Notes: a model not told the origin generated them from the sequence alone. A stretch of DNA of 59,052 bases from Amycolatopsis keratiniphila subsp. keratiniphila (GCF_001620365.2 NZ_LQMT02000019.1:269505-328556); one strand, 5' to 3'; shown: positions 32,996-43,110, numbered from the stretch's first letter. A program made the numbers and translations.

Positions 32996-33799
32996 CTACC
33001 AGTGCGCCGGATGGGAAAGAGAGTCCGGCAGTTTCGTCGTCGCGTCGCCCTTCGCCGCGTCCAATTGCGACTGGAGCAGGAAGAGCGCGTCCCGGAAATC
33101 CGCGCCACGGAGGTCGGCGTCCCGCAGGTCCGCCCCGGTGACGTCGGCCTGACGGAGATCGGCTCCCCGCAGGTCCGCGCCGATCAGATACGCCCCTCGC
33201 AGCAGCGCGCCACGCAGATTCGATCCCTTGAGCTTCGCACCGATGAGGTCGGCGCCGCGCCGGTCCTTCTTCTTGCCCGGCACGGCGGCGCGGGCGAGTT
33301 CGCTCGCACGCAGCAGCAGCCCGTTCACCGCGCCCCGATGCGAGTGGACGTCCAGTTTCCGCAGCACGCCGGGCGTGTCCAGCGTCATCCGCTCGGTCCG
33401 GTCGATCATCTCGTCCAGGTCGTCACGGATGGGCGCGGACGTCGGCAGTGAGGCCGCCTCGGTGAGGTAGTAGAGCAGTTCCTGCAGATCCCGCATGACC
33501 GGGAAGACCGCGAACATCGTTTTCGCCGTCTTCGGCGACTTCCGCCAGTCCTCACCGTCGAAGGTGACCTGGGAGACCTTCTGGCCCGCGCCGAAGCAGT
33601 CGTAGACCGTGCAGCCGGTGAAGCCCTTCTTGCGGAGCTTGTCGTGGATGCCGCACCGGGAGTCCTCGCCCAGGTTCGGGCACGCCTGGCCCGCCGGTTT
33701 GGTGATCGCGAAGTCGGCCGAAGCCGCGAAGGCCGGGACGACACAGCACAGGCCGAAGCAGTTCTCGCAGTCGGCTCGCAGGCTGGAAAGGGCTGGCAC
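32996..33799 (-). CDS. Cysteine-rich pentapeptide-repeat protein
   Basis: 267 aa from GTG 33799. The N-terminal part is cysteine-rich (ADCENCFGLCCVVPAF, ACPNLGEDSRCGIHDKL, GCTVYDCFGAGQKVSQ), suggesting a bound metal or cluster. The C-terminal part (about residues 185-250) has pentapeptide repeats A(D/N)LxG: GADLIGAKLKGSNLRGALLRGAYLIGADLRGADLRQADV..., a right-handed beta helix. Both features together define an actinobacterial family of unknown role. Converges on the SDR gene, 5 bp apart. Confidence 0.85.
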   Translation of the reverse strand: MPALSSLRADCENCFGLCCVVPAFAASADFAITKPAGQACPNLGEDSRCGIHDKLRKKGFTGCTVYDCFGAGQKVSQVTFDGEDWRKSPKTAKTMFAVFPVMRDLQELLYYLTEAASLPTSAPIRDDLDEMIDRTERMTLDTPGVLRKLDVHSHRGAVNGLLLRASELARAAVPGKKKDRRGADLIGAKLKGSNLRGALLRGAYLIGADLRGADLRQADVTGADLRDADLRGADFRDALFLLQSQLDAAKGDATTKLPDSLSHPAHW

Positions 33800-34059
33800 G
33801 GTGGTTCGGACTCCAGAAGCTCGGCAAGGTGTTCCAGCCACAGGGTACGGAGCACACTTTCCGTGCAGGGCACCGCCGCCAATGGCCGCCAGACGAAGGT
33901 CGGGCCCTGCCCCATTCAGTCGATTCGGACATGTCACGCGCTCAATAACCTCGATCCCCGTGGGATTCGGCAGGTGCCGTCCCATGCGGTCGAGCTGGAC
34001 CGCCTTTCCGCCGCTGTGGTCTTGACCGGCCGGTCCCCTGCGAACGACAGGACGAACAC

Positions 34060-35241
<1,182 letters not shown>

Positions 35242-35257
35242 CCTGAGTCCTCGCATA

Positions 35258-35312
35258 TGTCATGAAAGGGTCGTTCCTGACGTTTTTCGTCAGGAACGAC
35301 CCTTTCATGACA
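35258..35312. terminator. Palindromic repeat, family 1 (copy 3), perfect 25-bp stem
   Basis: Arms 35258-35282 and 35288-35312 pair without mismatch over 25 bp around a T5 loop, starting TGTCATGAAAGGGTCGTTCC. It lies between the protease stop (35241) and the convergent SGNH hydrolase stop (35323). Terminator by position; one of three copies in the window. Confidence 0.85.
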
Positions 35313-35322
35313 CTCGACGGCG

Positions 35323-36189
35323 CTACAGCACCTTCCGGATACTCGGCACCACCGCCGCGAGCCCGGCGGCGTTCGGGTGCAGCGGGGCGAAGCTGTTGTT
35401 CACCACCGACGGGATGAGCCCTTCGATCCACTTGACGCCGATCGGCTGGCAGGCGTCGTGCCCGATGCTCGGCGTCCTGATGTCGACGTACTTCGCGCCG
35501 TGCGCGGCGGACTGCTCGGCCATCCGCGCGTTGAGCCGGTCGATGTTGGCCTGGATGTAGTCGGCATCCTGGGGCAGGACCGGGACGAGCGGCCAGCAGC
35601 CGCCGGATTTGATCCCCGTCGGATAACCCACCATGACGATCTCGGCCTTCGGCGCGCGCTGGCGGATCGTCTCGATCACCGTGCCGTAGGTCGCGGCGAA
35701 GGCGTCGATCTTGGTGGCGTACTTGTCCACCCCGCCCGTGGTGTTGGCCGCCTTGCACGACGCGCCCACCGGCAGCAGGTTCACGCACGAGGTCGCGAGC
35801 CCGACCAAGCCGACGTCATTGCCGCCGATCCCGACGGTCACCAATGTCGTGTCGGCCGAGAGGGCGTCGTACTGCGGCGGGTTCGTGCCGGAGATGATGC
35901 CCTTTTGCGGATTCGTGAAATGGGATGTGGTCGCGGCACCACAGGTGACGTCGCGCAGTTCGTCGACGTCGATCTGCTTCGCCAGCAGACCGGCGTAGTT
36001 GATCGCCGACCGGGCGCAGGTGAACAGATCGGACTGCGGCAGGACCACCGAGCCCGCCGAGAACGAATCACCCATCGCGACGTACACCTGCCGTTCCGCC
36101 GCGGCGAGGGCCGGTGTCCCGATTCCGACGAGGGTCAGTGCGGTGCCCGCCACCGCGGCGATCCGGGCGAGTCTTCCCCAGCGTGTCAT
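35323..36189 (-). CDS. Secreted SGNH/GDSL hydrolase (lipase-like)
   Basis: 288 aa. Signal peptide to about residue 30 (ALAAAE). Block I GDSFSAG with S42, block III GIGGNDVG, block V PLHPNAAG with Asp absent but His present, as in Streptomyces SGNH lipases. Six cysteines likely form three disulfides, again as in those enzymes. Expected extracellular esterase/lipase. Convergent with the protease. Confidence 0.92.
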   Translation of the reverse strand: MTRWGRLARIAAVAGTALTLVGIGTPALAAAERQVYVAMGDSFSAGSVVLPQSDLFTCARSAINYAGLLAKQIDVDELRDVTCGAATTSHFTNPQKGIISGTNPPQYDALSADTTLVTVGIGGNDVGLVGLATSCVNLLPVGASCKAANTTGGVDKYATKIDAFAATYGTVIETIRQRAPKAEIVMVGYPTGIKSGGCWPLVPVLPQDADYIQANIDRLNARMAEQSAAHGAKYVDIRTPSIGHDACQPIGVKWIEGLIPSVVNNSFAPLHPNAAGLAAVVPSIRKVL

Positions 36190-36280
36190 GCCGCCTCCTG
36201 CATGCGTCGTCGAATGCTGCGGTCAGCGTCCGCTTCGCCGGGGAGAACCACTAGAACGGAGGCGCGCGTTCTTGATCGGA

Positions 36281-36297
36281 GTTTTGTAGGTTCCCTC
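36281..36297. repeat. 17-bp inverted repeat, left copy
   Basis: GTTTTGTAGGTTCCCTC ends just before the ATG of the PucR-like regulator gene (36299). Its exact reverse complement is at 37462-37478, inside the 3' end of the same gene. The pair brackets 1198 bp. Could be duplicated operator sites or ends of an invertible/mobile segment. Confidence 0.7.
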
Positions 36298-36298
36298 T

Positions 36299-37522
36299 AT
36301 GACGAAGGCGTCGGCACAGCCCTGGCGCAGGCTCGACGCCTCGGTGCTGACCCGGCTGGAGCCCGACACCGCCGCGATCGCGTCCGCCGCGATGGACCAG
36401 GTCCGTGCCGGGCTGCGGACCCCGCTCGACGAGCGGACGGCGGCGAACCTCCAAGCCACCCTCGGCGTCGCGTTGCACGCCTTCTTCAGCGAGATCGGCC
36501 ATCCCGACGTCACCACCGACCGGGAGCTCTATCGCGCGCAAGGCCGGGCCCAGCACACCGCGGGCCGCAGCCTCGAGGAGATGCTCGGCTTCTACCAGTC
36601 CGCGGCGCTGGGCGTGTGGCGGCAGCTGACCTCGGCGGCGCCGGCGGTGGATCTGCCGACCCAGGCGATCGTCGAACTCGGTGAGGCGCTTTTCGCCTTC
36701 ATCGCCGAACTCTCGGCCGCGGCGGCCGACGGGTACGCCGAAGCCCGCTCACAGGCGGCGCGGGCCGGGCAAGCGCGGCGGGACCGGCTCCTGGGTCTCC
36801 TGCTCGCCGAGCCTGCCGCGTCCCGCGACCTGCTCGAAGACGCCGCGAGCCAAGCCATGTGGGTCCTGCCCGGCAGGCTCGTCGTCGCCGTCACCAGCGC
36901 CGATGTCGCCCCGCAGCTGCTGGACCGGATGCCGGGGCGGGTGCTGGTCGGCCGTCACCACGACCTGACCGCCGTGGTCATGCCCGCCGACCGGCTCGAG
37001 TGGTACCTCGGCCGCCTGCGGGACCTGCTCGGCCACGACCAGGCCGGGGTGGGCCCGATCGTGCCGCTCCGCTCCGCCGCGCTCAGTGCCCGCCGGGCGA
37101 GCGCGCTGTGGCGGCTGACCCGCACCGGCGCACTCGGCGACAGTCCTCTCGTCCACACCACCGAGCACCGCATCGATCTGCTGATGACCGCCGATCCCGA
37201 ACTCGCCGCCGAATTCTCGGAAGACGTCCTCGCGCCGTTGGCCGGTCTCCCGGAGCCGGCTCGGCAACGGCTCACCTCGACCCTCGCCGCCTGGCTCGCG
37301 CGGCCTGATCAGCCACAGGCGATCGGGGTCGAACTGCACGTCCACGTCCAGACCGTCCGCTACCGCATCCGGCAGTTGCGGACGTTGTTCGGCGGCACGA
37401 TCGACGACCCGGCCGGCCGCTTCGCACTCGCGATCGCACTCAGGATCGACCCGCTGGTATCGAGGGAACCTACAAAACCATCAGAGCGGAGCGTCCATCC
37501 GCTGCGTCCCGACGACCGATAG
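36299..37522 (+). CDS. PucR/CdaR-family transcriptional regulator
   Basis: 407 aa. Long N-terminal helical sensor domain (GRSLEEMLGFYQSAALGVWRQL) and a C-terminal PucR HTH: TLAAWLARPDQPQAIGVELHVHVQTVRYRIRQLRTLFGGTIDDPAGRFALAIALRID. Relatives regulate purine, sugar-acid or fatty-acid genes. Gene ends overlap the convergent XRE gene by 42 bp. The final residues VSREPTKPSE are encoded by the right copy of the 17-bp inverted repeat, and normal homologues end shortly after the HTH, so the tail may be an accident of the repeat. Confidence 0.9.
   Translation: MTKASAQPWRRLDASVLTRLEPDTAAIASAAMDQVRAGLRTPLDERTAANLQATLGVALHAFFSEIGHPDVTTDRELYRAQGRAQHTAGRSLEEMLGFYQSAALGVWRQLTSAAPAVDLPTQAIVELGEALFAFIAELSAAAADGYAEARSQAARAGQARRDRLLGLLLAEPAASRDLLEDAASQAMWVLPGRLVVAVTSADVAPQLLDRMPGRVLVGRHHDLTAVVMPADRLEWYLGRLRDLLGHDQAGVGPIVPLRSAALSARRASALWRLTRTGALGDSPLVHTTEHRIDLLMTADPELAAEFSEDVLAPLAGLPEPARQRLTSTLAAWLARPDQPQAIGVELHVHVQTVRYRIRQLRTLFGGTIDDPAGRFALAIALRIDPLVSREPTKPSERSVHPLRPDDR
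37462..37478. repeat. 17-bp inverted repeat, right copy
   Basis: GAGGGAACCTACAAAAC, the exact complement of 36281-36297, within the last codons of the PucR-like gene and 2 bp short of the convergent gene's stop. Confidence 0.7.
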
Positions 37523-38332
37523 CAGCCGCAACGCGCTCTCCGACGGAGTGCCGGGATCGGCGGTGTAGATCACGACCTGCTGATCCCGGTCGCTGATGTC
37601 GAGGACGTCGCAGTTCACGCTGACCGGGCCGACCACCGGATGCCGGAACGTCTTGCACAGCGTGGGCGCGGCGCATACGTCGTGCGCGGCCCACAGCCGG
37701 GCGAATTCCTCACTGCCGTCGAGGAGTTCCCGGATCAGGCCGGCGACCTCGGGGTCGTCGGGATACCGGGCGGCGGTGGCCCGCAGGTTCCGGACCGCGC
37801 TCGCCGCGAACTCGTCCACATCGGACACCCCGTACAGCCGCCGCCCCTCCGGCCGCAGCCCGAGGAACGCGCGGCGCACAAGGTTGCGATCCCGCCGCGG
37901 CAGCGCGGAGAAGTCCTCCATCAGTGCCGCGGCGAGGTCGTTCCAGGCGAGCACCTCGTAGGTCGCCGACAGCACGATCGCCGCCGCCTGCGGAAGGCGG
38001 TGCAGCAGCGCGAGAATGCTCGGACGGACCTCCCGTGACGGGCCGGGAGGTGGTCCCGGCGGCGCGCCGGCGAGATGGTGCAGGTGATCCCGTTCCACAT
38101 CGGACAGCCGGAGCGCCCTGGTCAGCCCGCTCAGTACCTCACGTGAGGGCCGTGGACCGCGAGCCTGCTCCAGCCGCGTGTAGTACTCGGTCGAGATGAA
38201 CGCCAGCTGCGCCACCTCCTCGCGCCGCAGGCCCGGGGTGCGGCGGCGGGCCCCGGCGGGAAGGCCGACATCGGCGGGCGTGATCCGCTCGCGCCTGCTG
38301 CGCAGGAACTCGGCCAGTTGTCGTCTGTCCAC
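37481..38332 (-). CDS. XRE-family regulator (MmyB-like ligand domain)
   Basis: 283 aa from GTG 38332. N-terminal XRE HTH (LAEFLRSRRERITPADVGLPAGARRRTPGLRREEVAQLAFISTEYYTRLEQARGPRPSREVLSGL) and C-terminal MmyB-like PAS-type domain (LSATYEVLAWNDLAAALMEDFSALPRRDRNLVRRAFL). This class sits opposite SDR genes and represses them; here the divergent SDR is at 38418 with a dyad between. Confidence 0.92.
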   Translation of the reverse strand: MDRRQLAEFLRSRRERITPADVGLPAGARRRTPGLRREEVAQLAFISTEYYTRLEQARGPRPSREVLSGLTRALRLSDVERDHLHHLAGAPPGPPPGPSREVRPSILALLHRLPQAAAIVLSATYEVLAWNDLAAALMEDFSALPRRDRNLVRRAFLGLRPEGRRLYGVSDVDEFAASAVRNLRATAARYPDDPEVAGLIRELLDGSEEFARLWAAHDVCAAPTLCKTFRHPVVGPVSVNCDVLDISDRDQQVVIYTADPGTPSESALRLLSVVGTQRMDAPL

Positions 38333-38361
38333 CGCTCCAGTGTGGACGATGGCGGTCCGTC

Positions 38362-38386
38362 AACCAGGTACCGCCGATGCCTGGTT
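38362..38386. promoter_or_regulatory. Candidate XRE operator
   Basis: AACCAGG at 38362-38368 and CCTGGTT at 38380-38386 are exact complements 11 bases apart, in the 85-bp gap between the divergent XRE and SDR genes. Confidence 0.5.
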
Positions 38387-38417
38387 AAGCGCCGAGGGCG
38401 GGAGAACGCTCGGTGCC

Positions 38418-39197
38418 ATGACCAACACAACGACTGTTTCGGGCCTGCTCGACGGCAAGGTCGCCTTCGTCTCCGGTGCCGGCCGCGGGATCGGCGCCGC
38501 CGCCGCGCGGCTGTTCGCCGGGGAAGGCGCGCGCGTCGTGCTCGCCGCCCGCACCGAGTCCCAGCTGAAGGCCGTGGCCGAGGAGATCCGCGCGGAAGGT
38601 GGCGTCGCCGACCACGTGGTGTGCGACCTCGGCGACGCGTCGAGCATCCGCGCGGCCGTCGACCGTGCGGTGGAGCTGCACGGCAGGCTCGACGTCGCGT
38701 TCAACAACGGCGCGACCAACGTGCCGCCCGGCCCGATGCACCAGGTGACCGAGGCCGATTTCGACCACATTTACGCGGTGAACCTGAAGGGTCCGTGGCT
38801 GGCGATGGTCGCCGAGATCGAGGCGATCCGGGCCACCGCGAAGACCGGGGCCATCGTCAACAACACCAGCGTCGGCAGCCTGATGGCCAACCCGGAGCTC
38901 CCCGCATACGGCGCGATGAAACGCGGCGTCAACAGCCTCACCGCCTCCGCCGCCGCCACTTACGGTCCAGAGGGGATCCGGATCAACGCCGTCGCACCCG
39001 GCACGACGCTGACCGAGATGTTCACCGAGTGGGTCGAGCGCTCGCCGGACATCCTGCAGCGGCTCAACGCGCAGACCCCGCTGGGGCGCGTGGCCGAGCC
39101 CGAGGAGATCGCGCAGGCCGCGGCGTGGCTGCTGAGCGATCGCGCCTCCTACGTGACCGGAACGGTCCTGCGGGTGGACGGCGGCATGCTGTCCTGA
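38418..39197 (+). CDS. SDR-family oxidoreductase
   Basis: 259 aa. Classic SDR: GAGRGIG nucleotide loop (residues about 19-25), NNGA, catalytic YGAMK (YxxxK) and the C-terminal VTGTVLRVDGGM. Relatives oxidise or reduce alcohol/ketone groups; no substrate can be given. Under control of the divergent XRE protein by context. Confidence 0.92.
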   Translation: MTNTTTVSGLLDGKVAFVSGAGRGIGAAAARLFAGEGARVVLAARTESQLKAVAEEIRAEGGVADHVVCDLGDASSIRAAVDRAVELHGRLDVAFNNGATNVPPGPMHQVTEADFDHIYAVNLKGPWLAMVAEIEAIRATAKTGAIVNNTSVGSLMANPELPAYGAMKRGVNSLTASAAATYGPEGIRINAVAPGTTLTEMFTEWVERSPDILQRLNAQTPLGRVAEPEEIAQAAAWLLSDRASYVTGTVLRVDGGMLS

Positions 39198-39298
39198 GCC
39201 CCGGGCAGGGGTGGGTGATGCGGGGGAACCGGCGTCGGCCTTCCGGCGTCTGAACGCGCACGACCCACCCTGACCTGGGGTTGCCCGAGGAGAAGCCG

Positions 39299-40945
39299 AT
39301 GCCGTTCCTGGATCCCGAACCGCTCTACGCCAAGCTCACGTCGGGGGACGCGCCGGGCATCGCTGAGGTCGGCGCCACCATCGCCGACGCGAAGACGTCG
39401 TTGCAGACCGTGGCGGACGGGATCTCCGACGGCGCCCTCCGCGCGGCCAAATCCTGGCGAGGCACGGCGGCGGCCGAGTTCGTCGGCAAGGCGAAACAGT
39501 CCTCGCACACCGTCGCCGAGGTGTATGCCCAGCTCAACGCCGCAGAGGCCGCGGTCAAGGGCGCCGCGAAGGCGTACTCCGCGCTGCGGACGTCGGCCGA
39601 CACCGCGATCGGACCATGGCGCAAACTCGGCCTGACCGACCTCCTCGAAGCGCCGGAGATCGCGATGAAGACCATCCGGGCGCTGACCGTCGCCCAGCAG
39701 ACCTACGAAAGCAGGCTCACCGCGCTGGCGGCCACGACCGACGGCGGTGGTGAAGGTTGGGACAGCGACGGCAACGCCGACATCAGCGGCGTCAACCCAG
39801 GCGAGCCATGGACCTCCCAAGGCCTGGCGTACGACGGCGAGAATTTGTTGCTGGGCTCGTACCACGACGGTGACGGGGACGGCTCCGGCGACAACCCCAT
39901 CGGACCCGGACTGACGCCGAGCAGGCTGACCTACGTCGACTACGAGACCGGAGTGGAAACGGGGAACGTCTACCTCAACGGCAACAGCGAGGTCGGCGCG
40001 CCCACGCACACCGGCGGTGTCGCGACGGACGGCAAGCATGTCTGGGTGTCATCCGACAAGTACGTGTACGTCTACGACAAGGCCCAGCTCGACGCCGCGC
40101 AGGACAGCGGAAAGCCGGTCGACGCCATCGACGTGGTTCCGACACCCGCCCACAGCTACGTCACCTACGCCCAAGGCAAGCTCTTCGTGGGCGACTACAA
40201 GAACAACCGGCTCTACGAAATCCCCGTCGGCCCGGACGGTTCACCCCGACCGGACGAGGCCGGAGACCCGATCGAGACACCGAACAACGTCCAGGGCGTC
40301 GTGGTACGCGACGACGAGTTCATCTTCTCGTCCTCCGACGGGCACAGCGGCAGGTTCTACCGGCAGGACCGGACGCCGGAGTGGTACGACTTCAACGATC
40401 GCGAAGAGATCGAGCTGAAGGGCGGCGAGCCGGGCAACGAAGACGGCTACGACTCCCATGGCGTCGAGGAGGCCGTCGAGATCGACGGAGAGATCGTGCT
40501 GGCACACGAATCCGGCGCCTACGGCTACCAGAAGAACCCGGGCTCGAAGTGGGACGAACCGGAGCTGACCAGGATCTCCCTGGACGAACTCGGCCTCGAC
40601 CCCGACGGCGCGCTCTCCCCCGGCGACGCCGGATACGAAACCGATCCCGACTCGCTCGTCGGTGCCGCGGGCGTACTGGACGGCGCGACGTCGACGTTGA
40701 GTACCGCGGCCGGCGCGATGTCACGACTGCAACTGGTGCCGCATCTCCTCGGCGACGTGCCGGCGGCCACCACCTTCAGCGACACGCTCACCAAGTACGT
40801 CACGGCGGCGGGCGACCGGTTGACGGCGGGGGTGGAAGCGGTCGGCGGCATCGCGGACAGCCTGGTCACCGGGGCGGACACCTATCGGCGCGTCGAGGAC
40901 GGAGTCAAGGAAGGGCTGGACAAGCTCGGCGGGTTGGTCAGGTAG
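39299..40945 (+). CDS. WXG-type helical domain fused to beta-propeller-like domain
   Basis: 548 aa from ATG 39299 (ribosome site GAGGAGAAG). Residues 1-150 are helical with RAAKSWRGTAAAEFV, a WxG turn, as in ESX substrates. Residues about 155-440 form a repeat-rich beta region (SQGLAYDGENLLLGSY, GGVATDGKHVWVSSDKYVYVYDK, SYVTYAQGKLFVGDYKNNRLYEI, GVVVRDDEFIFSSSDG), beta-propeller-like, with several DGDGD acidic calcium-like runs. Residues about 455-548 are again helical (EspC-like). No signal peptide, so type VII export is likely. The 3' 64 bp overlap the convergent lipoprotein gene. Confidence 0.75.
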   Translation: MPFLDPEPLYAKLTSGDAPGIAEVGATIADAKTSLQTVADGISDGALRAAKSWRGTAAAEFVGKAKQSSHTVAEVYAQLNAAEAAVKGAAKAYSALRTSADTAIGPWRKLGLTDLLEAPEIAMKTIRALTVAQQTYESRLTALAATTDGGGEGWDSDGNADISGVNPGEPWTSQGLAYDGENLLLGSYHDGDGDGSGDNPIGPGLTPSRLTYVDYETGVETGNVYLNGNSEVGAPTHTGGVATDGKHVWVSSDKYVYVYDKAQLDAAQDSGKPVDAIDVVPTPAHSYVTYAQGKLFVGDYKNNRLYEIPVGPDGSPRPDEAGDPIETPNNVQGVVVRDDEFIFSSSDGHSGRFYRQDRTPEWYDFNDREEIELKGGEPGNEDGYDSHGVEEAVEIDGEIVLAHESGAYGYQKNPGSKWDEPELTRISLDELGLDPDGALSPGDAGYETDPDSLVGAAGVLDGATSTLSTAAGAMSRLQLVPHLLGDVPAATTFSDTLTKYVTAAGDRLTAGVEAVGGIADSLVTGADTYRRVEDGVKEGLDKLGGLVR

Positions 40946-41883
40946 CTCGTTTCCGGCGATCTCGCCACCAGCATGTAAGCGAGTGACGGCACGAACTCGC
41001 CTGCATGACTGGTGGGAGCTTCTCCACACGGCCCGTCGGAGACTCCTGGCGTGGTGAGCCAGAGCAGTTGCAGCTTGTCGCGCTCAGGCCTCAAGACCTG
41101 GTTCTGCCCCACCTGTGCACCGGACGGATTGCAACCCCCGTTTGTCGGTGCTCCGTTGCGGCTGCTGTCAGCCACCATCAGGTAGTCGTTCCGTCCTGTG
41201 GCAGCCAGCAGCCGGTCTCGGACACCGTTCGCCGTCGCGGTCGCGGCGGCCTCGTTGGCGTAGCCGCGTACGTTGACCGCGAACCCGTCCACAGCTCGTC
41301 CCGCCGAAGCAATCATCTCGGCGGCTGCGGATGCTGAGATCGCGTCCGAGACATCCAGAAGGACGATGGTGCGGGCGAGCGCGCCGAGGGTTTCCGCGGC
41401 TGAGAGAAACAACTGTTGCCGTGATTCGGTAACGGTGCACCCCTTGGCCGCCCGGATCACCACCAAGGCCGGTGCCCCGGCGATACCGGCCGCGATCCCG
41501 TCGAGCCATGCACGGTGCCCCATCCCGCACGCTTCCGGCTGGTCCGGGGCGATCGTGAAGATCGACATCGTGTTGGTGGCACCAGCCCGGCGGACGGCAA
41601 GTTTCACCTGTTCGGCCGTGCGTACGACCTGGGCGGCCGGGCGTGAGGCGATCCGATCGCGAATGACGTCGGCTTCGGGCCCGGTCGGCACCGAGCGCAC
41701 CCAGACCGCCGCCGGGTTGTCCTCGTCGACCCGGAAGTCGCGCGCGGAGCCGAGTATCGGAACCGGCGCAGCGACGCCGCGTGGGTCGATCGCGTATCCG
41801 CCCGGATCGCAGGCTCCCAGCGCGGTGAGCAGGACGATGAGGAGCACCAGGGTCGACCAGCACTCGTTGTCCCTCATCCTCAT
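40882..41883 (-). CDS. Lipoprotein with degenerate GH6 (cellulase-like) domain
   Basis: 333 aa from ATG 41883 (GTG 41889 possible). Lipobox TALGAC, C25. The body follows glycoside hydrolase family 6: GFAVNVRGY, YLMVADSSRNG, GGCNPSGAQVG, LLWLTTPGVSDGPC. But where GH6 has the general-acid segment (E-P-D) this protein has VVIRAAKGC, and the DAGH-type site reads LDVSDA. By eye, the acid and other catalytic residues are missing. It may be a wall-anchored carbohydrate-binding relic. Converges on the WXG-propeller gene with 64 bp overlap. Confidence 0.75.
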   Translation of the reverse strand: MRMRDNECWSTLVLLIVLLTALGACDPGGYAIDPRGVAAPVPILGSARDFRVDEDNPAAVWVRSVPTGPEADVIRDRIASRPAAQVVRTAEQVKLAVRRAGATNTMSIFTIAPDQPEACGMGHRAWLDGIAAGIAGAPALVVIRAAKGCTVTESRQQLFLSAAETLGALARTIVLLDVSDAISASAAAEMIASAGRAVDGFAVNVRGYANEAAATATANGVRDRLLAATGRNDYLMVADSSRNGAPTNGGCNPSGAQVGQNQVLRPERDKLQLLWLTTPGVSDGPCGEAPTSHAGEFVPSLAYMLVARSPETSYLTNPPSLSSPSLTPSSTRR

Positions 41884-41931
41884 CCCCACCCGTCTCGTCC
41901 GGTCCCGAGCTGGTGCAAGTTCACCAGGTGA

Positions 41932-43044
41932 TTATTCCCGGACCACACGCGTCTCAGTTGCGTCTTCGCCAAGCAGAATCGTCAGCAAGTCGTGCCGCAG
42001 CGGCGCCGATGGTTCGTCCGTCGCGGCGAGGGCGCGTTGACGGATACGCGACAGGGTCACCGTGACCTCTTCGTGCACCGCCTGGGTTTGGGCGACCCGG
42101 AGTTGAGCTGCGGCGAGTTGCTCGCGCGCGGCGGTCAGTTCGGTCTGGGCGTTCCCGAGTTGTGTCCGTGACGCGGTCTCGCGTGCCGCCTGCTCGGCAA
42201 GAGCTTCCCGATGGCGGGCCTCTTGATCGCTCAGTTGCGCACGGGCGGCGTCCAGCTCTGCGGTCAGTTCGCGCTTCTGCGTGTCCAGGAGTCGCTCCCA
42301 CGTCTTGCGACGCTCGTCCGATTCGGCCAACGCGGTCCGTGCTGCGTCTCGTTCCGCGGTCCGGGTCGCCAGCTCCTCGCCGCGGGCGGCGAGCGTGGCT
42401 GCCAGCTGATCGGCGCGGTTTCGCTGCGTCGCCGCTTCCTCGGCTGCTTCCTGTGCGTGCTCGGTGATCACCGCGGTGGCCGACTCCGCTTTCGCCTGAG
42501 CCAGCTGGGCCGCTGCCCGGGCCTCGATCGCCTCGTCCGTGGTCGCCTTGGCCAGAAGCTCGGCCTGCTGAGCCGTCCGGGCGGCTTCCTTCGCTGCCTC
42601 GGCGGCGGCTTCGGCCTCGGCTGCTCGTACCAGTGCGGCGTCCCGTTGCCGGTCGGCTTCCGCGGCGGCCTCGTGGGCGGCGTCGGCTTGACCGACGGCA
42701 GCTGCGATCTCATCGCGCAGATGGGCGGTGACCGCGTCGAGCGCGTTGCTCAACGTGCGGAGAGGGTCTGTCAGTGCGGCGGCGGCCTGGTCGAAGGCCT
42801 GTCCGGCGTCCGCCAGCGCCGCCGACGGTACGCCTTCGTCGCCCAGAGCCTCCCGTAGCGCCTGTTCGGCCGCGGCCAATTGCTTGCAGGTTTTCCCGCC
42901 GGGCCACGTCCGGTCCGGGCAGAACTCGTACGGCCTTCCGCCGCGCGGCCCGGGCGGCGGCAGTGGCTCCCGGCACTTGCGAAACCCGCATCGTGCCTGC
43001 TCTGGCGCACTTTCCTCGGCTACTGCGCTCGCGTTCTCGACCAT
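41932..43044 (-). CDS. Zinc-finger coiled-coil protein beside integrase, KfrA-like
   Basis: 370 aa from ATG 43044. Finger ligands C19 and C24 (CGFRKCREPLPPP), C42 (GGRPYEFC) and C53 (GGKTC). Residues about 60-330 are nearly all heptad coiled coil (Ala/Glu/Gln/Arg), ending in a short globular tail LRHDLLTILLGEDATETRVV. Paralogue of the protein at 24681: same CxxxxCxxPLPPP and GGRP opening. Divergent from the tyrosine recombinase at 43383, with AT-rich iterons starting 10 bp before its ATG. Perhaps a DNA-binding accessory or repressor of the recombinase. Confidence 0.82.
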   Translation of the reverse strand: MVENASAVAEESAPEQARCGFRKCREPLPPPGPRGGRPYEFCPDRTWPGGKTCKQLAAAEQALREALGDEGVPSAALADAGQAFDQAAAALTDPLRTLSNALDAVTAHLRDEIAAAVGQADAAHEAAAEADRQRDAALVRAAEAEAAAEAAKEAARTAQQAELLAKATTDEAIEARAAAQLAQAKAESATAVITEHAQEAAEEAATQRNRADQLAATLAARGEELATRTAERDAARTALAESDERRKTWERLLDTQKRELTAELDAARAQLSDQEARHREALAEQAARETASRTQLGNAQTELTAAREQLAAAQLRVAQTQAVHEEVTVTLSRIRQRALAATDEPSAPLRHDLLTILLGEDATETRVVRE

Positions 43045-43053
43045 GTCCGGAGC

Positions 43054-43089
43054 TTACCTTAATGGTTACCTAACCCATAACCTAGGTAG
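43054..43089. repeat. Three 12-bp AT-rich iterons
   Basis: TTACCT at 43054, TTACCT at 43066 and TAACCT at 43078 repeat every 12 bp (units TTACCTTAATGG, TTACCTAACCCA, TAACCTAGGTAG), close to the start of the zinc-finger coiled-coil gene. A further word CAACCTAAC follows at about 43105. Fits an autoregulatory or plasmid-like iteron operator. Confidence 0.65.
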
Positions 43090-43110
43090 CGATAACTAAA
43101 ACTACAACCT

